64,000 bases of DNA from Streptomyces griseorubiginosus (GTDB lineage Bacteria > Actinomycetota > Actinomycetes > Streptomycetales > Streptomycetaceae): assembly GCF_001514195.1 (NCBI RefSeq), contig NZ_KQ948745.1:186001-250000 (forward strand). The letters run 5' to 3'. Position numbers and translations under genes: made by a program. This document shows positions 1-8,014 of the stretch, in pieces; the stretch's first letter is position 1, and each line of letters starts with the position of its first letter. The notes beneath the pieces are model-generated. The model was not told where the DNA came from. It ran no database searches and saw only the letters and a list, made by a program, of their open reading frames with translations.

Positions 1-59
1 CCCGGATTCCGCTCCCGGGACCGAAAGCCCGCGACTTGCTGTTCGTCACCCGACTCTCT

Positions 60-75
60 TGCAAAGAGTTCGCAA
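60..75 (+). promoter_or_regulatory. Nur-like (nickel-responsive Fur family) operator
   Basis: The bases TGCAA-AGAGT-TCGCAA lie 20 bp before the cbiM start. They match the Streptomyces Nur box as I remember it (tGCaa-N5-ttGCAA) with one mismatch. The position is right for repression of the metal-uptake operon that follows. That the transported metal is nickel rather than cobalt is inferred from this box only. Confidence 0.45.
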
Positions 76-95
76 CAAGCCACTATCATCGAACG

Positions 96-1139
96 GTGCA
101 TGTGCCTGACGGATTCATAGACGCCCCCATCTCGGCCGCGACCGGAGTCGTCGCCGCGGCCGCCGTCGCGGTGAGCCTGCGCGGCGCCCGGCGTGAACTC
201 GACGAACGCACCGCGCCCTTGGCCGGCCTCGTCGCGGCGTTCATCTTCGCCGTGCAGATGCTGAACTTCCCGGTGGCCGCGGGCACCAGCGGCCACCTCC
301 TGGGCGGGGCGCTGGCCGCGATCCTCGTGGGCCCGTACACAGGGGTCCTCTGCGTCTCCGTGGTCCTCCTCATGCAGGGCATCCTCTTCGCGGACGGCGG
401 GCTGACCGCGCTCGGCGTGAACATCACCGACATGGCCGTGGTCACCACGGTCGTCGCGTACGCCGTCTTCCGCGGGCTGGTGAAGGTGCTGCCCCGCGGG
501 CGCGGGGCGATCACCGCGGCCTCCTTCGTGGCCGCCGTGCTCTCGGTGCCCGCCGCGGCCGTCGCCTTCACCCTGATCTACGCGGTCGGCGGCACCACCG
601 ACGTCTCGATCGGCAAGGTCGCCACCGCGATGATCGGCGTCCACGTCCTCATCGGCATCGGCGAGGCGACCATCACCGCGCTGACCGTGGGTGCCGTCGT
701 CGCCGTACGCCCCGACCTGGTGTACGGCGCGCGGGGTCTCCGGCAGAAGCTGAAGCTGCGGGTCGGCGGTGAGCTGGTCGACGTGCCGGACACCGCCCCC
801 GTCGCCGCCGCCCGCTCCCACCGCAAGGTCTGGATCACGGGCCTGGTCGCCTCCCTGGTCCTCGCCGGGTTCGTCAGCTTCTACGCCTCCGCCAGCCCCG
901 ACGGGCTGGAGAAGGTCGCCGCCGACCAGGGCATCGACGCGAAAACCGAGCAGCACGCCTCGGCGGACTCGCCGCTCGCCGACTACGGCGTCAAGGACGT
1001 CGAGGACGCCCGCCTGTCCGGGGGCCTCGCGGGCGTGATCGGCGTCGGCGTGACCGTCGTCGCGGGCACCGGCGTGTTCTGGGCGGTCCGCAGGCGTCGT
1101 ACGGCCGACGTCTCCCCGGCGAGCACGAGCGGCGTCTGA
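96..1139 (+). CDS. cbiM: CbiM/NikM-CbiN fused substrate-specificity component of an ECF metal transporter
   Basis: Membrane S-component for cobalt or nickel uptake. The GTG at 96 is preferred to the upstream in-frame ATG at 36 because it gives the family N-terminus M-H-V-P-D-G-F, whose His2 region binds the metal. About residues 1-210 form the multi-helix CbiM domain. After a linker comes a CbiN/PDGLE-type segment (helix, then P-D-G-L-E at about residue 270, then a final helix near 320-340), so the M and N components are fused. Length is 347 aa. The stop is one base before cbiQ, so the genes form one operon with cbiQ and cbiO. A Nur-like box sits just upstream. Metal specificity cannot be read from the protein alone. 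Confidence 0.9.
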   Translation: MHVPDGFIDAPISAATGVVAAAAVAVSLRGARRELDERTAPLAGLVAAFIFAVQMLNFPVAAGTSGHLLGGALAAILVGPYTGVLCVSVVLLMQGILFADGGLTALGVNITDMAVVTTVVAYAVFRGLVKVLPRGRGAITAASFVAAVLSVPAAAVAFTLIYAVGGTTDVSIGKVATAMIGVHVLIGIGEATITALTVGAVVAVRPDLVYGARGLRQKLKLRVGGELVDVPDTAPVAAARSHRKVWITGLVASLVLAGFVSFYASASPDGLEKVAADQGIDAKTEQHASADSPLADYGVKDVEDARLSGGLAGVIGVGVTVVAGTGVFWAVRRRRTADVSPASTSGV

Positions 1140-1140
1140 G

Positions 1141-1902
1141 ATGGGCGCGGGGCACGCACACCGGCTGTACCGGCACGGGCACTCCCCCGTGCACGCCCTG
1201 CCGCCGCACACCAAGCTCGCGGCGGTCTTCGCCTTCGTGGTGGTCGTGGTCTCGACGCCGCGGGAGGCGATGTGGGCGTTCGGTCTGTACGCGGTCCTGC
1301 TGGGCGTCGTCGCGTACGTCGCCCGCGTGCCCGCCCGGTTCCTGCTGAAGCGGCTGCTGATCGAGGTGCCGTTCGTGGCGTTCGCGGTGCTGATGCCGTT
1401 CGTCGCGGAGGGCGAGCGGGTCGAGGTGCTCGGGATGTCGTTGAGCGTGAGCGGTCTGTGGGGCGCCTGGAACGTCCTCGCCAAGGGCACCCTCGGCGTC
1501 GCCGCCTCCGTCCTGCTGGCGTCCACCACCGAACTGCGCGAACTGCTCCTCGGCCTCCAGCGGTTGAAGCTCCCGCCGCTCCTCGTCCAGATCGCGTCCT
1601 TCATGATCCGCTACGGCGACGTCATCACCGACGAGATGCGGCGGATGCGGATCGCGCGGGAGTCGCGGGGGTTCGAGGCGAGCGGCGTGCGGCACTGGGG
1701 CGTCCTCGCGAAGTCGGCCGGCGCCCTGTTCATCCGCTCCTACGAACGCGGCGAGCGGGTGCACCTGGCCATGGTCAGCCGCGGGTACGCCGGTTCGATG
1801 CCGGTCATCGACGAGGTGACCGCGTCCCGGGCGCAGTGGTCGTACGCCCTCGCGCTCCCCGTGACCGCCCTTGTCGTCTGCGTGGTGGGATGGACCCTGT
1901 GA
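1141..1902 (+). CDS. cbiQ: CbiQ transmembrane (T) component of the ECF metal transporter
   Basis: Energy-coupling T-protein that links the CbiM substrate subunit to the ATPase. The protein has 253 aa and several hydrophobic helices. The C-terminal coupling region contains the conserved pattern E-R-G-E-R-V...S-R-G-Y near residues 200-220, equivalent to the A-R-G motif of the family. The ATG lies one base after the cbiM stop, and the 3' end overlaps the cbiO start, indicating translational coupling. The N-terminal H-A-H-R-L-Y-R-H-G-H stretch is histidine-rich, which fits a metal transporter. Confidence 0.9.
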   Translation: MGAGHAHRLYRHGHSPVHALPPHTKLAAVFAFVVVVVSTPREAMWAFGLYAVLLGVVAYVARVPARFLLKRLLIEVPFVAFAVLMPFVAEGERVEVLGMSLSVSGLWGAWNVLAKGTLGVAASVLLASTTELRELLLGLQRLKLPPLLVQIASFMIRYGDVITDEMRRMRIARESRGFEASGVRHWGVLAKSAGALFIRSYERGERVHLAMVSRGYAGSMPVIDEVTASRAQWSYALALPVTALVVCVVGWTL

Positions 1903-2648
1903 CAGCTTCCCTCGAAGTGACCGGACTGGCCTTCGCCTACCCCGACGGGCACCAGGCCCTGTTCGGCGTGGACTTCTCGATCGCGCGCGGCGAGCGGGTG
2001 GCGCTGCTCGGGCCGAACGGCGCCGGCAAGACCACCCTCGTGCTGCACCTCAACGGCATCCTGGGCGGCGGGGTCGGCTCGGTGAAGGTCGCCGGACTGC
2101 CCGTGGACAAGCAGCACATGGCGGAGATCCGGCGGCGGGTCGGGATCGTCTTCCAGGACCCCGACGACCAGCTCTTCATGCCGACCGTGCGCGAGGACGT
2201 GGCGTTCGGACCGGCGGCGGCCGGGCTGAAGGGGGACGAGCTGGAGGCCCGGGTGCGGACCGCGCTGGAGCGGGTCGGCATGGCGGAGTTCGCCCACCGG
2301 CCCCCGCACCACCTCTCCTTCGGCCAGCGGCGCCGGGTGGCCGTGGCGACCGTGCTCGCGATGGAGCCGGAGATCCTCGTCCTGGACGAGCCCTCGTCCA
2401 ACCTCGACCCGGCCTCCCGCCGCGAACTCGCCGACATCCTGCGCTCGCTGGACGTGACGGTCCTGATGGTCACGCACGACCTGCCGTACGCGCTGGAGCT
2501 GTGCCCGCGCTCGCTGATCCTGAGCGAGGGCACCATCGCCGCGGACGGGAAGACCGCCGAACTCCTCACCGACGAGGAGCTGATGCGGGCCCACCGGCTG
2601 GAGCTGCCCTTCGGATTCGATCCGCGGTCCGTGACAATGGGCGCGTGA
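1890..2648 (+). CDS. cbiO: CbiO ATPase of the ECF metal transporter
   Basis: ABC ATPase powering metal uptake. Visible motifs: Walker A G-P-N-G-A-G-K-T-T near residue 38, Q-loop F-Q-D-P-D-D-Q near 85, signature L-S-F-G-Q-R-R-R near 137, and Walker B I-L-V-L-D-E-P-S. The Q-D-P-D-D-Q-L-F string is typical of ECF A-components. Start choices are the ATG at 1890 or the GTG at 1899, which overlaps the cbiQ TGA as GTGA. Both are in frame and differ by three residues. Length is 252 aa. The 3' end overlaps the GTG of the following MarR gene by 4 bp. Confidence 0.92.
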   Translation: MDPVTASLEVTGLAFAYPDGHQALFGVDFSIARGERVALLGPNGAGKTTLVLHLNGILGGGVGSVKVAGLPVDKQHMAEIRRRVGIVFQDPDDQLFMPTVREDVAFGPAAAGLKGDELEARVRTALERVGMAEFAHRPPHHLSFGQRRRVAVATVLAMEPEILVLDEPSSNLDPASRRELADILRSLDVTVLMVTHDLPYALELCPRSLILSEGTIAADGKTAELLTDEELMRAHRLELPFGFDPRSVTMGA

Positions 2649-3106
2649 CGAACGCAGAGGACGCCGGATCACCGCTCCTTGACGACCAGTTGTGCTTCGC
2701 GCTGTACACGGCCCAGCGTGCGGTGACCGCCGCGTACCGGCCGCTCCTCGACGAGCTCGGGCTCACCTATCCGCAGTACCTGGTGCTGCTGGTGCTGTGG
2801 GAGCGCGGCGAGACGACGGTGAAGGAACTCACGGGGGCTCTGCACCTGGACTACGGCACGGTCTCGCCGTTGCTCAAGCGGCTGGAGGGCGCCGGGCTGG
2901 TCCGCCGGGAGCGGGCGGTGGACGACGAGCGCTCGGTCCGCGTCGCGTGCACGGGGCGTGCGGAGGAACTTAGGGAGCGGGCGGCTGCCGTACCGGGCGC
3001 CCTGCTCGCGGCCACGGAGCTCGACGGGGCGGAGGCCGCGCGGTTGCGCGGGGAGCTGTGGCGGCTCGCGGAACGGGCGGGCACGGCGGCGGCCCGCTCC
3101 CGCTGA
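2645..3106 (+). CDS. ohrR: OhrR-type MarR family organic-peroxide sensor/repressor
   Basis: MarR-fold winged-helix regulator, 153 aa. The N-terminus ends in D-D-Q-L-C-F-A-L-Y, and Cys17 is at the position of the peroxide-sensing cysteine of OhrR proteins. The helix-turn-helix and wing follow (Y-P-Q-Y-L-V-L-L-V-L-W-E, then G-T-V-S-P-L-L-K-R-L). The GTG start overlaps the cbiO stop as GTGA, so it may be translated from the metal-transporter mRNA as well. The ohr gene lies 167 bp downstream on the same strand, so the pair is the usual OhrR-Ohr module in a tandem arrangement. Confidence 0.85.
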   Translation: MTNAEDAGSPLLDDQLCFALYTAQRAVTAAYRPLLDELGLTYPQYLVLLVLWERGETTVKELTGALHLDYGTVSPLLKRLEGAGLVRRERAVDDERSVRVACTGRAEELRERAAAVPGALLAATELDGAEAARLRGELWRLAERAGTAAARSR

Positions 3107-3225
3107 CGCCTCACGCACGCCGGCCCCCTCGCGCCCACACCCGCTGACCCCTCGCACACTCCCCGACCTCGGGTTACCCCGGGTTGCCGCCCCCTGACGG
3201 CAGACCTCCTCCCTACCGGCCGGTA

Positions 3226-3248
3226 TCTTGTGCACGATGTTCTTGTGC
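3226..3248 (+). promoter_or_regulatory. Direct repeat upstream of ohr, candidate OhrR site
   Basis: The 8-mer TCTTGTGC occurs twice (3226-3233 and 3241-3248), 15 bp apart start to start. The first copy runs into GTGCAC, a short palindrome. The block is 26 bp before the ohr ATG, where a repressor would cover the promoter or early transcript. Assignment to OhrR is inferred only from the neighbouring genes. Confidence 0.35.
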
Positions 3249-3273
3249 GCACCTGTTCTGGGGGGAGCCAGCC

Positions 3274-3720
3274 ATGAGTGACGACACCGCCGTCGACACC
3301 CGCCCGACGAAGATCATGTACGTCGCCGAGGCCACCGCGCACGGCGGCCGTGACGGCTATGTCACCAGCCAGGACGGCCAGATCGAGCTGAAGGTCGCGA
3401 TGCCGCCGGCGCTCGGCGGGGACGGCAACGGCACCAACCCGGAGCAGCTGTTCGCCGCCGGCTACAGCTCCTGCTTCCACAACGCGCTGATCCTCGTCGG
3501 CAACCGCGCGGGTTACGACCTCACCGGTTCGACGGTCGCCGCGAAGGTCGGCATCGGCCCCAACAAGACCAAGGGCTACGGTCTCGCGGTCGCCCTCAGC
3601 GTCTCCCTGCCGGTCCTCGACGCGGACCTCGCGGCCAAGCTGGTGGACGCGGCCCACCAGGTCTGCCCGTACTCCAACGCCACCCGCGGGAACATCGACG
3701 TGACCATTCTGCTTGGCTGA
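3274..3720 (+). CDS. ohr: Organic hydroperoxide resistance protein (Ohr/OsmC family)
   Basis: Thiol peroxidase that reduces fatty-acid and other organic hydroperoxides. The 148-aa protein has the full Ohr fold. The catalytic cysteine is Cys67 in A-G-Y-S-S-C-F-H, and the resolving cysteine is Cys131 in Q-V-C-P-Y-S-N-A-T-R-G-N. The N-terminal Y-V-A-E-A-T-A-H-G-G-R-D-G stretch carries the conserved Arg that activates the cysteine. The ATG is preceded by GGGGGGAGCC. It sits beside its presumed repressor OhrR. Confidence 0.95.
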   Translation: MSDDTAVDTRPTKIMYVAEATAHGGRDGYVTSQDGQIELKVAMPPALGGDGNGTNPEQLFAAGYSSCFHNALILVGNRAGYDLTGSTVAAKVGIGPNKTKGYGLAVALSVSLPVLDADLAAKLVDAAHQVCPYSNATRGNIDVTILLG

Positions 3721-3754
3721 GGGGGCAGCAGGCAGCAGTGGGAGGAGTGCGGAC

Positions 3755-4915
3755 GTGGACGTGAACGGCACAGTCGCCGAGAGCTTCGAGCCGGTCAGGG
3801 TCGCGTTCGCGCGGAACTTCGAGGCGCTCGGGGACCGGGGCGCGGCGCTCGCCGTCTACCGGCACGGGCGCAAAGTGGTCGACCTGTGGGCCGGCACCAA
3901 GGACGTCGACGGCACCGGGCCCTGGCAGCACGGCACCGCACAGGTCGTGCGCTCGGCGACCAAGGGTGTCGCCGCCGCCGTACTCCTGCTGCTGCGGCAG
4001 CGCGGGGAGCTGGACCTGGACGCGCCGGTGGCCGAGTACTGGCCCGAGTTCAAGGCGCGCGGCAAGGAGCGGGTGCTGGTGCGGCACGTGCTCGACCACC
4101 GGGCCGGACTGCCGGTGATCGACCGGCCGCTCACCCCCGAGGAGGCCCTCGACCCACAGCGTGGCCCCGAGGCGGTGGCCGCCCAGGCACCCGTCTGGGA
4201 GCCCGGCACCGACCACGGGTACCACGCGCTGACGTACGGCTGGATGCTGGACGAACTGGTGCGCCGGGTGACCGGGATCGGCGCGGGCGAATGGATCGCG
4301 CGGGAGATCTCCGGGCCGCTCGGGGCGGAGTTCTGGCTCGGGCTGCCGCAGGCCGAGGAAGCCGCGGGACGGGCAGGACGCGTCGGCCGTGTCGAGGCGC
4401 CGGAGCCGACCGGTGCCCTGCGCGCCCGGCCCAGGCGGTCGGTCACCGAGGCCTACCAGGACCCGGACTCCCTCACCCGGCGCGCCTTCGCCGCGATCAC
4501 CCCGTTCCCCGACCAGAACGAACCGGCGTACCGGGCGAGCGCGCTGCCCGCGACCAACGGGATCGCGACCGCCGACGGGCTGGCGCGGATCTACGCGGCG
4601 CTGATCGGCGAGGTCGACGGGGTGCGGCTGTTCGACCCGGCCACGGTGGAACTCGCCCGGGCCGAGGAGTCGTCGGGACCGGACCGGGTGCTCGTCGTGA
4701 ACACCCGCTTCGGCCTCGGCTACATGCTGCACGGCAGCGCCTCGCCGTTCCTCGGCCCGGGCTCCTTCGGGCACCCCGGCCGCGGGGGCTCCCTCGGCTT
4801 CGCCGACCCGGAGACCGGCATCGCCCTCGGCTATGTCACCAACGGCTTCCGCAAGACGGTGACGGCGGACCCGCGGGCGCAGGCCCTGGTCAGGGCGGTG
4901 CGATCGGCCCTGTGA
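3755..4915 (+). CDS. Serine hydrolase of the beta-lactamase / EstB family
   Basis: Class C beta-lactamase-like esterase or peptidase, 386 aa. The GTG at 3755 has a good GGAGGA 8 bases upstream; an in-frame ATG 42 bp earlier lies at the very end of ohr and has no comparable site. The nucleophile motif S-x-x-K is Ser67-A-T-Lys70, followed by a Tyr motif region (Y-H-A-L-T-Y-G-W-M) and a C-terminal G-H-P-G-R-G-G-S-L-G-F in place of the K-T-G box. No signal peptide is visible, so it is likely cytoplasmic. Such proteins act on esters or D-amino acid peptides; the substrate is unknown. It starts 34 bp after ohr and may share its transcript. Confidence 0.85.
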   Translation: MDVNGTVAESFEPVRVAFARNFEALGDRGAALAVYRHGRKVVDLWAGTKDVDGTGPWQHGTAQVVRSATKGVAAAVLLLLRQRGELDLDAPVAEYWPEFKARGKERVLVRHVLDHRAGLPVIDRPLTPEEALDPQRGPEAVAAQAPVWEPGTDHGYHALTYGWMLDELVRRVTGIGAGEWIAREISGPLGAEFWLGLPQAEEAAGRAGRVGRVEAPEPTGALRARPRRSVTEAYQDPDSLTRRAFAAITPFPDQNEPAYRASALPATNGIATADGLARIYAALIGEVDGVRLFDPATVELARAEESSGPDRVLVVNTRFGLGYMLHGSASPFLGPGSFGHPGRGGSLGFADPETGIALGYVTNGFRKTVTADPRAQALVRAVRSAL

Positions 4916-4942
4916 GCGCCGGGACCCGGTGCGCGGGCGGCC

Positions 4943-5218
4943 CTAGACGTTGATCGGGTGGGACGTCCGGCCGGACGCCTCGTCGATCTCGCCGTGCGCC
5001 TTGACGAGCAGTTGCATCGCGAGTTCGTTCAGCGCCCGGGCACCGGCGACCTCCTCCCCCACCCTGGGCTGGTTGCTGTCGGTGTGGTGGCGGGTGGCGT
5101 GCCCGTGCGTGCGTACCTCGGTGCCGTCCGGCAGCCGGACCATCGCCGCCGCCCGCGTGTGCTGGTCGTCCTCCTGGAACTCCAGCTCGATGTGCCATCC
5201 CACAGCGGTGTGTGTCAT
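4943..5218 (-). CDS. DUF1876 (Rv2632c-like, dsRBD-fold) small protein
   Basis: 91-aa protein beginning M-T-H-T-A-V-G-W-H-I-E-L-E-F-Q-E-D. It contains the family pattern V-R-L-P-D-G-T-E-V-R-T-H-G-H-A and ends in a short helix with A-L-N-E-L-A-M-Q-L-L. The family has a double-stranded-RNA-binding-like alpha/beta fold but no proven RNA binding, and some mycobacterial members are stress-induced. It converges with the serine hydrolase and lies downstream of the phosphoesterase gene on the same strand. Confidence 0.8.
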   Translation of the reverse strand: MTHTAVGWHIELEFQEDDQHTRAAAMVRLPDGTEVRTHGHATRHHTDSNQPRVGEEVAGARALNELAMQLLVKAHGEIDEASGRTSHPINV

Positions 5219-5280
5219 GACGATCGCCTCCGAAGCGTGTGTTTCCAGGGTGCTCCTCGGCGGGCGGCGGCGCACGGGGG

Positions 5281-8010
5281 TCAGCCGTCGGACTCCGCCG
5301 AGGGCAGGTAGGCGCCGGGGACGTCGTCGGGGGCGAAGACCTTCTTGTCGCCCGGGTAGGGCTTGGTCCAGTCGTGGGTCTGATACCACGTGTAGCGGTT
5401 CATCTGCTCGTTGTTGGCGTAGTCCGGCACCGCGTGCGGGCCGGTCAGGCGCTGGTGCGAGGCCCAGGCCCTCCACTGTGCCGCGAGCGGCTGCTCGGCC
5501 TTCGGCACGGCGGCGGACGTCGGCGCGGGGGCCGCGTCGGTGTCCTGCGCGGCCGGGGTGTCGGCGCCGCAGGAGGGCGTCGGGCTCACGCCGAGGGTCA
5601 GCGAGGTGCGGTTGGGCACCGCGGTGAACGGGGTGGTGTCCGCCTTCGGGGTGAAGGCCCCGTACATCGGGGTGGCCGCGCTGTCCTTCTGGTTCATCGG
5701 CTGGATCCCGAGGATCTGCTCGATGGTGCGGATCATGGTGATCTGCGTGTAGTAGTGGCTGTCGACCGTGCCGTGCTGGGCGTACGGGCTGATGATCTGG
5801 ACCGGGGCCCGGTGGCCGTCGACGTGGTCGAGGCCGTTCTGGGAGTCGTCCTCGACGACGAAGATCGCCGAGTCCTTCCAGTACTTGCTGTGGGAGATCT
5901 CGTCGACCATCCGGCCGACCGCGAGGTCGTTGTCGGCGACCTCGGCGGCGGCGTTCGCCGGGCCGCCGGTGTGGTCGTTGGAGAACCAGAACATGTTCAG
6001 GTTCGCCGGGCCGTTCTTCTCGAAGTCCTGCTGCCAGATCTGTTCCTTGTAGATGTCCGGGACGCTGAGGTCGAACATCGGGAAGCCCTGCACGGAGACC
6101 TTGTTGAGCGAGGGGATCGCCGAGCCGGTCTGGATGGGGTACTGGGTCGGCGCCCCGGTCGCGGCCATGGTCTTGGTGTCGCAGTACAGGTTCTGCCAGG
6201 TCGCCCCGGCCGGCTTGGACTCCGTCGACTGGAACTCGCCGAAGTCCTTGACCGACTCGCCGGCCGCCTGCGCCCCGGTCCACAGGAACCCGGACTTCTG
6301 GTGGCCGAGGACGTCGTTCTCGGTGTCGTAACTGCGCGTGTACTCACCGGCGGAGGACTCGGTGTACTCCGGGTTGTCCGACTGCATCAGCCAGTTGTGG
6401 CCCTCGGCGGAGTTGGTGCCGATGTCGTAGAAGTTGTCGTAGAGGCCGAACTGCTTTGCGAGGGCGTGCTGGTTGGGGGTGACGTTCGCGCCGAAGGTGG
6501 TGAGGGCCGGGTCGCCGTCGCCCTGGGGCAGGTCGCCGTAGACCTGGTCGTAGGTGCGGTTCTCCTTGACCAGCAGGAAGACGTGCTTGATGGTCGAGGG
6601 GTCGCCGAGGCGGGCGGGGACGGGGACGGGCCTCGCGCTCCTGGCGTTCTTCGCCATGAGGACCGAGCCCGGGGTCCAGCCGTTCTGCTGGAAGACCTTG
6701 GCCGTCTGGGACCTGATCACGAGGTCGCTCGGCAGCGTGAACTCCGTCAGGCTGGAGGTCGTGTCGTGGGTGCCGTGGCCGCTGGCGGTGGTGGGACGGC
6801 GGGCGTCGATGCCCCGGGTGTTGGAGACCACGACCTTGCCGCCGGCCGTGGTGATCTCGGCGGGGAAGTAGTCGGTGGGCAGCAGGCCCACGTAACTGGC
6901 CGGTTCCTGCGGGGACTTGTAGCGGTAGACGGCGACCGCGTTCGCGCGGCCCAGGGTCACCAGGAGGCGGCCGTCGTCGGTGAGGGTCACCGCGTCGGGC
7001 TCGTAGCCGACCTTCGCCTCGGGCCACGGCTGGGTGGCGATGGTCTGGACGACCTTGTCCTTGCGGGTGTCGATCACCGAGACGCTGTTGTCGGCGGTGT
7101 TGGTGACGAACACCGTGCCGTGCTTGGCGTAGACGGCGGTCGGGTGCAGACCGACGGGGAGGGTCCGGACGTCCTGGCCGCCGCGCGTGTCGATGACGCT
7201 GACCGTGCCGGTGGTCGAGGCGCCGGTGTCGGGGTTCGCGGGCACCTGGGTGCCGTACGAGTTCATGGTGGTCTCGCCGGGCTTCGCCGGGCGGCCGCCC
7301 TCGTTGCTGACGTACAGCTTGCCGTCGACCAGGGCGATTCCGCGCGGGGCGGTGCCGACGGACCAGGTCCGCTGGACGGCTCCCGTCGCCGCGTCGAGGG
7401 CGACGACCGTGTTCTGGCCGTTGACCGCCGCGTACACGGTGGAGCCGTCGGGCGAGAAGACGGCCCCGCCCACCAGGGCCTGCTGGGAGCCGACGGTCGG
7501 GATCGGGACGGCCACCGGGTCGGCGAGGGTGCCGTCGGCGTTCACCGTGAACTTGGTGTAGCCGGTGGCCTGTCCGAGCCACAGCTGCTTGCCGTCGGGC
7601 GAGTAGACCGGGCCTTCCTGGCCGACGGCGGCGCTGCCGATGCGCAGGTCGTCGGCCGCGTTGGCGCCGATCTTCTGCTTCACCTGACCGGTCGCCAGGT
7701 CCATGATGACCAGGGCCGCGTCGCCGTCGGCTACGGCGGCCGCGAGGTGGGTGCCGTCCGGGCCGACCGTGGACGACATGATCTTGCCGTCGTCGATGAC
7801 GGTCCGGCTGCCGTACGGCTTGAGGTACTGGTCGCTGGAGATGACCTCGCCCTTGACGGTGTCCTGCGCGACCTGCTGGGTGCCGAACTGGTAGGTCGAG
7901 GCGACCGCGGTGCCGGTGACGCCCAGGGCGACCGCGATGCCGGCCGCCACCAGCAGGGTCCGGCGTCTGGCGGCCGGCTGCTTCTCCCTGATACGGCGCG
8001 TTACGTGCAT
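5281..8010 (-). CDS. Secreted YVTN-type beta-propeller plus phosphoesterase protein
   Basis: 909-aa exported protein. A basic N-terminus and a hydrophobic segment at about residues 18-40 act as signal or anchor. Residues of about 50-420 are a beta-propeller with YVTN/NHL-like repeats such as T-N-T-A-D-N-S-V-S-V-I-D-T. Residues of about 445-800 match the phosphoesterase family that includes phospholipase C and acid phosphatases, with L-L-V-K-E-N-R-T-Y-D-Q-V-Y-G-D near the domain start and V-V-E-D-D-S-Q-N-G-L-D-H-V-D-G-H-R as the second metal-site region. The ATG is 4 bp after the ABC permease stop, so ATPase, permease and this enzyme form one operon. The substrate is unknown. Confidence 0.85.
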   Translation of the reverse strand: MHVTRRIREKQPAARRRTLLVAAGIAVALGVTGTAVASTYQFGTQQVAQDTVKGEVISSDQYLKPYGSRTVIDDGKIMSSTVGPDGTHLAAAVADGDAALVIMDLATGQVKQKIGANAADDLRIGSAAVGQEGPVYSPDGKQLWLGQATGYTKFTVNADGTLADPVAVPIPTVGSQQALVGGAVFSPDGSTVYAAVNGQNTVVALDAATGAVQRTWSVGTAPRGIALVDGKLYVSNEGGRPAKPGETTMNSYGTQVPANPDTGASTTGTVSVIDTRGGQDVRTLPVGLHPTAVYAKHGTVFVTNTADNSVSVIDTRKDKVVQTIATQPWPEAKVGYEPDAVTLTDDGRLLVTLGRANAVAVYRYKSPQEPASYVGLLPTDYFPAEITTAGGKVVVSNTRGIDARRPTTASGHGTHDTTSSLTEFTLPSDLVIRSQTAKVFQQNGWTPGSVLMAKNARSARPVPVPARLGDPSTIKHVFLLVKENRTYDQVYGDLPQGDGDPALTTFGANVTPNQHALAKQFGLYDNFYDIGTNSAEGHNWLMQSDNPEYTESSAGEYTRSYDTENDVLGHQKSGFLWTGAQAAGESVKDFGEFQSTESKPAGATWQNLYCDTKTMAATGAPTQYPIQTGSAIPSLNKVSVQGFPMFDLSVPDIYKEQIWQQDFEKNGPANLNMFWFSNDHTGGPANAAAEVADNDLAVGRMVDEISHSKYWKDSAIFVVEDDSQNGLDHVDGHRAPVQIISPYAQHGTVDSHYYTQITMIRTIEQILGIQPMNQKDSAATPMYGAFTPKADTTPFTAVPNRTSLTLGVSPTPSCGADTPAAQDTDAAPAPTSAAVPKAEQPLAAQWRAWASHQRLTGPHAVPDYANNEQMNRYTWYQTHDWTKPYPGDKKVFAPDDVPGAYLPSAESDG

Positions 8011-8014
8011 GGAC

